From Bacillota bacterium (lineage in GTDB: Bacteria; Bacillota; Clostridia; Lachnospirales; Lachnospiraceae), in the NCBI GenBank assembly GCA_023395555.1, contig JAEWYQ010000017.1, forward strand, positions 1 through 64,000: a stretch of 64,000 bases of DNA, given 5' to 3'. The notes beneath the pieces are model-generated. The model was not told the DNA's origin, ran no database searches, and saw only the letters and a program-made list of their open reading frames with translations. This document shows, piece after piece, positions 26,916 through 34,747 of the stretch. The position numbers were made by a program, and so were the translations under genes. The first letter of the stretch is position 1. Each line of letters opens with the position of its first letter.

Positions 26916-27281
26916 ATGAAGGGACGTCTGAAATCATCCCATAAGCAGTTTAAAAAGGATGCAAAAAATACACTTTATGCAGGTCTTCAGCCAAAGAAGA
27001 AAGAAAAAAAGGAAGAAAAGCTCTCTTTCACAGAAGAGATATCCAACCGCCTGGGGCTTCCGGCGGATATCCTGGCCGGTGCGCCGATTATCACAACCAC
27101 CGGAAGAAATGAATTGTCCATCGAAAATTATAAGGGAATCATTGAATATAACGGCAATTTGATCAAGGTACAAACAAAGCAGTGCAAGGTCTGTATTGAA
27201 GGAAAACAGCTGGATATTCTGTATTTTACCGAGGATGAGATGCGGGTTACCGGATACATACACGCCATTTATTATCAATGA
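26916..27281 (+). CDS. yqfC: Sporulation protein YqfC (YabP/YqfC family)
   Basis: 121 aa with a Lys-rich N-terminal segment followed by the YabP/YqfC beta domain: GAPIITTTGRNELSIENYKG, IIEYNGNLIKVQTK, and the end MRVTGYIHAIYY. In Bacillus yqfC is sigma-E dependent and is expressed in the mother cell. Here it is also followed by yqfD and phoH. The ~130 nt upstream contain CATATATT, which resembles a sigma-E -10, but no firm -35. ATG 26916 follows GGAGGCGGG. Confidence 0.88.
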   Translation: MKGRLKSSHKQFKKDAKNTLYAGLQPKKKEKKEEKLSFTEEISNRLGLPADILAGAPIITTTGRNELSIENYKGIIEYNGNLIKVQTKQCKVCIEGKQLDILYFTEDEMRVTGYIHAIYYQ

Positions 27282-27350
27282 CGGAGACCGGTCAAAGGGC
27301 CGGGTATAATTACATAGGATGGCTGTATACGTCCATAGGAGGGGAATTCT

Positions 27351-28592
27351 ATGTTAATGAAGCTGCTTCGCTGGATCAGAGGTATCCTTTGCGTGGAAAT
27401 CAGCGGAACGGCACCGGAGCGGTTTATCAATCTGTGCTGCAATAAGAAAATATTTATCTGGAACCTGAAGCAGGCGAATACCGGTTACCAGTTCCATATC
27501 CTGGCGAAAAATTATAAGAAGCTGAAGCCCATAGCAAGAAAGACAAGAATTGTTCCCAAAATAAAAAGGAAAACCGGTCTGGTCTTCCTGCTCCACCGAT
27601 ACCGCAAGCGTATCGGATTTTTTGCCGGCGTGCTGCTATGCATGGTATTAATCTATATCCTTTCTCTGTTTATATGGGATATCAGCATTCTGGGCGGTTC
27701 CAAATATACGCCGGAGGCCATGCTTTATTTTTTGGAAACGAATCACATTCAGACAGGAATACGGAAAAAGCAGGTAAACTGCCAGGAAATTGAGGAAAAT
27801 ATCCGGCTTGCCTATAATGATATCGGGTGGGTATCCGCCGAGATCAGAGGGACCCGGCTGATCATCCAAATTACGGAGACTAATATGCCGGCCCCCGCAA
27901 GGGAGGCGCTGGCCCCCAGCCATATGGTAGCCACCAAGGACGCCATTGTGAAAAAGATCATCACCCGATCCGGCACCCCCATGGTGAAGATTGGGGATGT
28001 GGTGAAAAAGGGAGACATCCTGGTGTCGGGAATCCTGTCGATTATGAGTGATTTCGATGAGGTTCTGCGAAAGGAACCCACCGTGGCAGATGCGGACATC
28101 CGGTGCAGCTCCTATTATGATTATCAGGATTCCTTTTCCATGGCCTATATTCATAGGAATTATACGAAAAAAGAGAAAAAGGGTTATTACATCAATCTTT
28201 TTGAAAAGAAATTATTTTTATATAATCCTAGTAATTCTTATGCCATGTATGATATAATTGTAAACGAAAAAGCCCTTCATGTGACTGACAGTTTTTACCT
28301 TCCCTTTCGATATGGTACGATTACCACCAGGGAATATGAGGAGGAAAAGCGTAAATTTGCGGAGGAAGAAGCGATCAGCAGGGCAAGGGAGCGGCTGAAC
28401 AGATATCTCAACCGGTTAGCGGAAAATGATGTTATAATAAAAGAGAATAATGTAAGAATAACGATAGAAAATAATAAATGTATTGCCAAAGGAAGAATTC
28501 TTGTCGAGGAACCGGCATGGGAATATAAGACAATCCTTGAAAATGAGTGGAGGACAGAGACAGCGGATGAGCATAACGGAGACAATCATTGA
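27351..28592 (+). CDS. yqfD: Sporulation protein YqfD
   Basis: 413-aa membrane protein of the mother-cell sporulation programme. The N-terminal cytoplasmic part, RWIRGILCVEISGTAPERFINLC, matches the YqfD start. One clear transmembrane helix follows (about residues 88-108). The large remaining part has the conserved LGWVSAEI-like stretch (IGWVSAEIRGTRLIIQI) and GDVVKKGDILVSGIL. AGGAGGGG precedes ATG 27351. Its 3' end overlaps the likely phoH start by 26 nt, so translation is probably coupled. Confidence 0.92.
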   Translation: MLMKLLRWIRGILCVEISGTAPERFINLCCNKKIFIWNLKQANTGYQFHILAKNYKKLKPIARKTRIVPKIKRKTGLVFLLHRYRKRIGFFAGVLLCMVLIYILSLFIWDISILGGSKYTPEAMLYFLETNHIQTGIRKKQVNCQEIEENIRLAYNDIGWVSAEIRGTRLIIQITETNMPAPAREALAPSHMVATKDAIVKKIITRSGTPMVKIGDVVKKGDILVSGILSIMSDFDEVLRKEPTVADADIRCSSYYDYQDSFSMAYIHRNYTKKEKKGYYINLFEKKLFLYNPSNSYAMYDIIVNEKALHVTDSFYLPFRYGTITTREYEEEKRKFAEEEAISRARERLNRYLNRLAENDVIIKENNVRITIENNKCIAKGRILVEEPAWEYKTILENEWRTETADEHNGDNH

Positions 28593-29706
28593 TATACCTG
28601 CGGAGCATGAGAAAAATGTATTTGGCGGGTTTGACATTCATGCGAAAATTATTGAGAGAGCCTTTAATGTTACAATCATCGCCAGGAACGGCGAGGTGAA
28701 GGTGGTTGGAGCAGGGGAACAAGTAGCGAAGGCAAAAAGTGTATTCCTGCAGCTTTTGAAATTATCAAAGAGGGGTAACCAGATTACAGAACAGAACGTA
28801 AACTATGCCATTTCTCTTTGCCATGAGGATAAGGAGGAGGCAATTGTTGAGATAGACAAGGATTTGATCTGTCATACTATCAGCGGTAAGCCGATTAAGC
28901 CCAAGACCCTCGGACAGAAGACCTATGTGGATCAGATCAGAAAAAAGATGATTGTTTTCGGAGTAGGCCCTGCCGGAACCGGTAAGACCTATCTTGCCAT
29001 GGCCATGGGAATTACGGCCTTCAAAAACGACGAAGTAAATAAAATCATCCTCACCCGCCCCGCCATTGAGGCAGGTGAGAAGCTGGGATTCCTGCCCGGT
29101 GATTTGCAGAGTAAGGTGGATCCGTATCTGCGGCCGCTGTATGATGCCCTGTATCAGATCATGGGGCCGGAGACTTATTTGAAGAATGCAGAAAAAGGCC
29201 TGATCGAGGTGGCCCCCCTGGCTTACATGAGGGGACGCACTTTGGAGAATGCCTTTATTATTCTGGACGAGGCGCAGAACACGACGCCGGCCCAGATGAA
29301 GATGTTTTTGACCCGTATCGGCTTTGGCTCCAAGGTGGTAATTACCGGTGACCAGACCCAGAAGGATCTTCCTGCGGGCCAGAGCTCGGGATTGGATATT
29401 GCGTTGAAGGTTCTGGGGAAGATGGAGGATATCGGCTTCTCCTATCTGACCAGCCAGGATGTTGTGAGACATCCCCTGGTGCAGAAGATCGTCAAGGCAT
29501 ATGATGCATATGAGGAGAAGCAGCAGCGCCGCGAGAGCCGGGCTTATGACGGCCATGAGAAGCAGCGCAGGCGTGAGGGCCGATCCTATGACGGCAATGA
29601 GGAGAAGCAGAGAAGGCAGACGGCTCATGCTATGTCCGATAAGAAGTTTCGACGGGTGAGTTATAAAACCGCAAAGATCAGGGGAAGCCGAGATGGAAGC
29701 AGATAA
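28567..29706 (+). CDS. phoH: PhoH-family ATPase with an Arg-rich repeat tail
   Basis: P-loop ATPase of the PhoH/YbeZ family, thought to work with the rRNA endonuclease YbeY encoded nearby. A KH-like N-terminal part is followed by Walker A GPAGTGKTYLAMAMG, Walker B FIILDEAQNTTP, SKVVITGD and RHPLVQKIV. After the normal family end, about 55 residues form three copies of a 14-15-aa unit (AYDAYEEKQQRRESR, AYDGHEKQRRREGR, SYDGNEEKQRRQTA), highly charged and likely disordered. ATG 28567 gives 379 aa. ATG 28543 is an alternative. The start lies inside yqfD. Confidence 0.92.
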   Translation: MSITETIIDIPAEHEKNVFGGFDIHAKIIERAFNVTIIARNGEVKVVGAGEQVAKAKSVFLQLLKLSKRGNQITEQNVNYAISLCHEDKEEAIVEIDKDLICHTISGKPIKPKTLGQKTYVDQIRKKMIVFGVGPAGTGKTYLAMAMGITAFKNDEVNKIILTRPAIEAGEKLGFLPGDLQSKVDPYLRPLYDALYQIMGPETYLKNAEKGLIEVAPLAYMRGRTLENAFIILDEAQNTTPAQMKMFLTRIGFGSKVVITGDQTQKDLPAGQSSGLDIALKVLGKMEDIGFSYLTSQDVVRHPLVQKIVKAYDAYEEKQQRRESRAYDGHEKQRRREGRSYDGNEEKQRRQTAHAMSDKKFRRVSYKTAKIRGSRDGSR

Positions 29707-31057
29707 GATAACAGCAGATACAGAAACAGACAAGAATAATGGGATGATAAAAAGGGAAATTCAGGATAGAAGGAATGGTTCTATCCTTATTGCTGTGCTG
29801 CCTGTTCTGGCTGTGACCCTGGTGATCCTATCCGGCTTTCTTCAGAAAATGTCCGGGGCGGAGATTGCCAGAGCTGCAGTTTTAACCGTAATACTGACGG
29901 CGGTAGTTGTCTTTTATGTCCGGCTGTATGCGGAGACCATTCTGAATAAGAGATTGGCTAAAACGATAATTGTCCTGAGTTATCTGGGATCCATCGTTCT
30001 TCTGATGGCGGTTCCGGGGCCCAGTTTATATAGCCTGTGGATGATCGGCGGGCTGTTGGCGGCCATGCTGCTGGATTACAGGCTGGGACTGATTTTTCAC
30101 TTCAGTCTGTCCTTTATCCTGGGGATTCTTTATTCGCCGAGACCGGAGACAATCATTCATATTCTGATCATCGGCGTGATCATGAATCTGCTTTCCGGAG
30201 CGCTCAGAAACAGGTCCACTGTGGTTTATGCCGTGATCATTGTGCTGTCTACCAATGTGACCCTGTCCTTTACCATTAATAACTTTGTTTTTGATTCCCG
30301 GGAAAGCTATAATTACCTCTACTCCATGTTCAGTATGCTGGCGGTGCTGGCTTCAGCCTTTGTCCTGTGCCTCTTGTATGACAGCAGGGAGACCGGTGGC
30401 CAAGAAGAGCTGGCATCCAGGGAAGGAGAGAAGGAGCCGTCGGAACTGCTTCTTGCCGCGTCAGTGGAGGAAGAGTCTGTGCCGCCGGAGCCTGTCTCTG
30501 ATACCAGCGCCAGCTACGAGGTGCTCTGCTCCCTGGAGAATGAGCTGATGATGAAGCTGAAGGAGCATTCTGAGGCGCTCTATGAGCATTCTCTCCGGAT
30601 AGCGGAGATCTCCGGCAGGGCTGCGGGACAGATCGGAGCCGGAGAGCAGCTGGCCTATGCAGGCGGCCTGTATCACGAAATCGGTAAAATAAAAGGAAAG
30701 AATTACATAGAGGAGGGACTGGCAATTGCAGAGGAATATGCCTTTCCCAAGGAATTAAAAGCTATTGTAAAAGAGCATAATATCAAGTATGACAGACCGG
30801 GCTCCGTGGAGGCCGCCATAGTAATGCTCACAGACAGCGTTGTATCTACCATTGAATATATATCCGGTTCCGGGGAACATAAATATGCACCGGAGAAGAT
30901 TATTGATAATATATTTCAGATGCGGATGGAAAAAGGAAGTCTTGATCAATCCGGTCTGTCTCTGAGGGATTACAAGCTTCTAAAGGAATTTTATCTCGGG
31001 GAGTACCGGAAGGAAGAGAAAGAAGGAACAGACAGAGTCGGAGGGATAAAGCCATGA
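29693..31057 (+). CDS. YqfF/PgpH-related membrane HD protein, shortened
   Basis: 454 aa. About six hydrophobic segments (residues ~25-225) are followed by a Glu-rich linker and an HD domain. The position between phoH and ybeY marks it as the YqfF/PgpH relative, a family that hydrolyses c-di-AMP. Two differences stand out. The large extracellular 7TMR-HDED domain of PgpH (total about 700 aa) is missing. The HDIGK motif reads HEIGK (His328, Glu329), although the other His and Asp ligands (EHSLRIAE, KEHN, LTDSVVS) are present. Activity is therefore uncertain. The start overlaps phoH by 14 nt. Confidence 0.8.
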   Translation: MEADKITADTETDKNNGMIKREIQDRRNGSILIAVLPVLAVTLVILSGFLQKMSGAEIARAAVLTVILTAVVVFYVRLYAETILNKRLAKTIIVLSYLGSIVLLMAVPGPSLYSLWMIGGLLAAMLLDYRLGLIFHFSLSFILGILYSPRPETIIHILIIGVIMNLLSGALRNRSTVVYAVIIVLSTNVTLSFTINNFVFDSRESYNYLYSMFSMLAVLASAFVLCLLYDSRETGGQEELASREGEKEPSELLLAASVEEESVPPEPVSDTSASYEVLCSLENELMMKLKEHSEALYEHSLRIAEISGRAAGQIGAGEQLAYAGGLYHEIGKIKGKNYIEEGLAIAEEYAFPKELKAIVKEHNIKYDRPGSVEAAIVMLTDSVVSTIEYISGSGEHKYAPEKIIDNIFQMRMEKGSLDQSGLSLRDYKLLKEFYLGEYRKEEKEGTDRVGGIKP

Positions 31058-31551
31058 CAATACATTTTGATTATGAGGTTGAAGCATCCTTCGATTTTGA
31101 TTTTGAAGCGATGGGAAGGAGCGTCATTGAGGCCTGTCTGGATTATGCGGGCTGTCCTTATGAAACGGAAGTCAGTATCCTGCTGACGGATAATGAACAG
31201 ATCCGCCAGATCAATGAGGAATTCCGGGGATTGGATGCTCCCACGGATGTGCTGTCCTTTCCGGCAGTGGATTATGAAGAACCGGGAGATTTCTCGGGGC
31301 TGGAGGAAGCATCGGCGGATTATTTTCATCCGGAGACCGGAGAGCTTTTGCTGGGGGACATTGTGATCTCCCTTGACCGCGCCAGGGAACAGGCTGAGGA
31401 ATACGGTCATTCCTTACTGCGGGAGCTGGCCTTTTTACTCACTCACAGCATGTTCCACCTTTTTGGTTATGACCATATGGAGGAAGAGGAGCGCCGGGCC
31501 ATGGAGGACAAGCAGAGGAATGTGCTGGACAAGCTGAAGATACCGCGATAA
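31054..31551 (+). CDS. ybeY: Endoribonuclease YbeY (16S rRNA maturation)
   Basis: Zinc-dependent endonuclease in 16S 3'-end processing and ribosome quality control. 165 aa with DNEQIRQINEEFRGLDAPTDVLSFP and the metal motif HSMFHLFGYDH (three His), a variant of the usual HGxLHLxGYDH. ATG 31054 overlaps the previous stop (ATGA), so it is in one transcription unit with yqfC-yqfD-phoH. PhoH is its usual genetic partner. Confidence 0.95.
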   Translation: MTIHFDYEVEASFDFDFEAMGRSVIEACLDYAGCPYETEVSILLTDNEQIRQINEEFRGLDAPTDVLSFPAVDYEEPGDFSGLEEASADYFHPETGELLLGDIVISLDRAREQAEEYGHSLLRELAFLLTHSMFHLFGYDHMEEEERRAMEDKQRNVLDKLKIPR

Positions 31552-31604
31552 TTTTTTGACCTGATAATGACCGGATGATATTGGAAGAAAGGCACGGATG
31601 ATTT

Positions 31605-32729
31605 ATGAAAAAAATTGTGTATTATTTATTGATCATACTGATCCTGGCAGCGGCCCTGACCGGATGCAAGAAGAACAAGGGGAATGGCGACAGCATAATT
31701 CAGGATTATGATAATCCCTATGATGAAACCGACGTAACACTGACGCCCAGTGCCACTCCCGCCGTTACCGAGGAAGCAGCCATCCCTACACCGGAGGAGG
31801 CCAATCATGAGGGTGAGATGAGAAGCTATCTCACCGGCCTGTGGGTGCCGGAAGAGATTGGTACAAAACGGCCCTATGCATTTCAGTTCAGCAATTTTAA
31901 AACCGTATCCAACCAATGGGGCATCGGTCAGGCGGATATTGTATATGAGTGCATGGTGGAAGGCGGCATCACCCGACTGCTGGGAATCGGAGAGAATTAT
32001 ACCGGGGACAGGCTGGGGTCTACCCGCAGCTCCCGCCATTACTTTGCCAGCATTGCAGATGAATATGATTCCATTTATATTCATTACGGAAAGACCAAAT
32101 ACGCGGTTTCAAAGCTAAAGCAGCTGGGAATTGATAATCTGGACGGAGAGACCGGAATCGGCGGCACCGTATTCTACCGGGATAAGACCATGAAGGCGCC
32201 CCACAATGCCTTTGCTTCCCTGAAGGGAATCCAAAAGGGCATTGAGAAAAAGGGCTATGAAACAAAATATGCCGAGGGTTATCAGCCTCATTATTCTTTC
32301 TATGAAGAAGATACGGAGCTGGCATCTTCCGAGGAAGTGAAGAAGCTGACCTTGAAATTCTCCTCTTATACAAAACCTTATTTTGAGTATAATGCGGAGA
32401 AGAAGCTTTATTACCGTTATCAATTCGGCGGTCCCCATAAGGATTCCCTTACGGGGGAGCAATTAACCTTTAAGAATATTCTGGTTCAATTCGTGAAGGA
32501 ATGGAATATTGATAAAAACGGTTACCAGACCATGGATCTGGAGGATGCCAGCGGGACCGGATATTATATAACCAATGGCAAGGCGGTGAATATTACCTGG
32601 AAGAAGAATGAAGCCAAAAGCTTTATGCATTATTATAATGAAGCGGGGGAGGAGCTGACCATTAATCCGGGTAAGACCTTTATCACCCTGTTTCCCAGGG
32701 ACCGCACAAAGGATGTAGTTATCGAATAG
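31605..32729 (+). CDS. DUF3048 lipoprotein (YerB-like)
   Basis: 374 aa with a lipoprotein signal: MKKIVYYLLIILILAAALTGC, lipobox LTGC with Cys21. A Thr/Pro/Glu-rich spacer (about residues 40-70) leads to the DUF3048 domain: RPYAFQFSNFKTVSNQWGIGQADIVYECMVEGGITRLLGI, GSTRSSRHYFASIADEYDSIYIHYG, and WKKNEAKSFMHYYNEAGEELTINPGKTFI. It would sit on the outer face of the membrane. Bacillus YerB is a member with no firmly assigned role. Start ATG 31605. Confidence 0.88.
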   Translation: MKKIVYYLLIILILAAALTGCKKNKGNGDSIIQDYDNPYDETDVTLTPSATPAVTEEAAIPTPEEANHEGEMRSYLTGLWVPEEIGTKRPYAFQFSNFKTVSNQWGIGQADIVYECMVEGGITRLLGIGENYTGDRLGSTRSSRHYFASIADEYDSIYIHYGKTKYAVSKLKQLGIDNLDGETGIGGTVFYRDKTMKAPHNAFASLKGIQKGIEKKGYETKYAEGYQPHYSFYEEDTELASSEEVKKLTLKFSSYTKPYFEYNAEKKLYYRYQFGGPHKDSLTGEQLTFKNILVQFVKEWNIDKNGYQTMDLEDASGTGYYITNGKAVNITWKKNEAKSFMHYYNEAGEELTINPGKTFITLFPRDRTKDVVIE

Positions 32730-32790
32730 CCGTATAACTAGTTTTCACAAGAGAAAGGATTATAATATACCGAGAGAAAGGAGTAGAAAC

Positions 32791-34476
32791 ATGTCAGCAA
32801 GAAGCAAGAGCAATCATTTTCTGGTACAGGGAAGCATTCTGGCGGCTGCTTCTATCTTAGTCAGAGTAATAGGGCTGCTTTACCGCATTCCCATGGTACG
32901 GATTATCGGAAAAGAGGGCATGGGTCTGTACTCCAATGCGTTTGAGGTTTATAATATGGCGCTGATCCTTTCCTCTTACAGCATTCCTCTTGCCGTATCC
33001 AAGCTGGTGGCAGTCAGAAGGGTGAAAAAGGAGTACCGGAACTCGTACCGCGTATTCTTAAGCGCGATGCTTTTTGCGGCGGGAGTCGGACTGATCGCCA
33101 CAATGCTTCTCTTCTTCGGAGCGAATACCTTGGCCGCCTTATTGTTTGACAGTCCGGATACCGCATTGCCTCTGAGGGTGCTGGCTCCCACCATATTTGT
33201 TTTTTCCGTGATGGGAGTGCTGCGGGGGTTCTATCAGGGGAAGAATACGATGATTCCCACGGCGGTATCCCAGGTGCTGGAACAGATTGTCAATGCTGCC
33301 GTCAGCGTATACGCCTCCTGGGTTTTAATTAAAAATAACAGCGCGTCCCCGAATATGTCTTCTTACGGTGCGGCGGGAGGCACCCTTGGAACCTTTATCG
33401 GCGCCTGCATCTCATTGATCTTCCTGATCTTTGTTTTCGCGGTCTATAAACCGGTACTGAACCGGCAGCTGAGGCATGATAACTCATCCCGCCGGGAAAG
33501 CTACCAGGAGCTGTTCCGTCTGCTGCTGCTGACTATTGCACCCATTATTCTGAGCCAAACAGTGTATCAGATCAGCGGTCTGATCGACAGCTCTCTCTTC
33601 GGGCATATCATGAAGAACAAGGTCATTGCGGCTTTTGATCTTCCGGTTCTGATGAGGGAGGGCGCCGTGGCGGGCCAGCTCTACATAGAACGGTTCCGCA
33701 ACGCACTGATCGGTATTTACAGCGGAGAATACAGGCTGCTGACCAATGTGCCGGTTGCCATAGCCACCTCCATCGGCGCGGCCATTGTCACCACCGTATC
33801 TGCGGATATGGCCAATGGCATGGTGGATTCCATCCGGCATAAGGTACATGCGGCAATTAAGTTCAATATGATCATTGCCATTCCCGCCGCCGTGGGCATG
33901 GCAGTTCTGGCATCTCCTTTTATGCTCCTGGTGTTTGATGAGGAGCATCAGCTGGCGGCCAATCTGATGATGCTGGGCTCTGTTTCCATTGTATTCTATG
34001 CATATTCGACGGTTTCCTCATCCATCCTGCAGGGCATCGACCAGATGCGGCTGCCGGTAATACATTCCGCCATATCCCTGGGAATCCATGTGATGCTGGT
34101 GTTTCTGCTGCTTTATTTTACACCGCTGAGCACTTACGCTCTGGTAATCGGCAATGTCACCTTCCCCCTGGTGGTATGTATTCTGAACTGGCTGGCAATC
34201 GGAAGATATCTGAATTACAGGCAGGAGCTAATGAAAACCTTTCTTATTCCGGCCTTAAGTGCAGGCTTGATGGGAGCGGTAACTTATTTTGCCTATCTGG
34301 GGCTGCATCTCTGGATCGGAAGTAAGGGGCTTTCGACGCTGCTGGCGGTATTGCTGGCCCTTCTGGTATACTTTATATCCCTCATTTTGATGAAAGGAGT
34401 GGAGGAATCAGAGCTGGCCTTTGTACCCAAAAGCGGGGCATTCATCAGAATATTGAAGAAATTGCATTTATTATGA
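32791..34476 (+). CDS. SpoVB/MurJ-like lipid flippase (MOP superfamily)
   Basis: 561 aa, about 14 hydrophobic helices. The N-terminal FLVQGSILAAASILVRVIGLLYRIPMVRIIG is typical of SpoVB and related putative lipid II or polysaccharide flippases. VLRGFYQGKNTMIPTAVSQVLEQIVN is another SpoVB-branch signature. Spore cortex lipid export or lipid II flipping is the likely role. Clostridia carry several paralogs, so this one need not be the spore-specific one. GAAAGGAG precedes ATG 32791. A strong terminator follows. Confidence 0.85.
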   Translation: MSARSKSNHFLVQGSILAAASILVRVIGLLYRIPMVRIIGKEGMGLYSNAFEVYNMALILSSYSIPLAVSKLVAVRRVKKEYRNSYRVFLSAMLFAAGVGLIATMLLFFGANTLAALLFDSPDTALPLRVLAPTIFVFSVMGVLRGFYQGKNTMIPTAVSQVLEQIVNAAVSVYASWVLIKNNSASPNMSSYGAAGGTLGTFIGACISLIFLIFVFAVYKPVLNRQLRHDNSSRRESYQELFRLLLLTIAPIILSQTVYQISGLIDSSLFGHIMKNKVIAAFDLPVLMREGAVAGQLYIERFRNALIGIYSGEYRLLTNVPVAIATSIGAAIVTTVSADMANGMVDSIRHKVHAAIKFNMIIAIPAAVGMAVLASPFMLLVFDEEHQLAANLMMLGSVSIVFYAYSTVSSSILQGIDQMRLPVIHSAISLGIHVMLVFLLLYFTPLSTYALVIGNVTFPLVVCILNWLAIGRYLNYRQELMKTFLIPALSAGLMGAVTYFAYLGLHLWIGSKGLSTLLAVLLALLVYFISLILMKGVEESELAFVPKSGAFIRILKKLHLL

Positions 34477-34492
34477 TTTGCTTGTAAGAAAT

Positions 34493-34533
34493 AGTTCCTA
34501 TTAGGATCTCCAATCCTCATAGGAGCTTTTTTT
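34493..34533 (+). terminator. Rho-independent terminator after the flippase gene
   Basis: AGTTCCTAT / ATAGGAGCT with a nested AGGAT / ATCCT, then TTTTTTT. Stem 34493-34527, T run to 34533. Confidence 0.92.
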
Positions 34534-34582
34534 GTAAGAATTTTCGTAATAAGAATATTATCCCATTAAAGGTAAGATTTGC

Positions 34583-34611
34583 TTGATGTACCCTGGGAAA
34601 TGAGCTATACT
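34583..34611 (+). promoter_or_regulatory. Sigma-A promoter of the GGDEF-EAL gene
   Basis: TTGATG (34583-34588) and TATACT (34606-34611) with 17-bp spacing, about 135 bp before the start codon. Confidence 0.65.
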
Positions 34612-34747
34612 GATTGTAGAGATTGTGCGAATTATATTAGTATATGTCGAATTATGCTGATAACGGATTCCGCTGCAGCAGGACATTCTATTTAGCAAGA
34701 TGCATCATGAACTTCATTGGGGTTATGTTGGCAGAACGGGGGATTTC

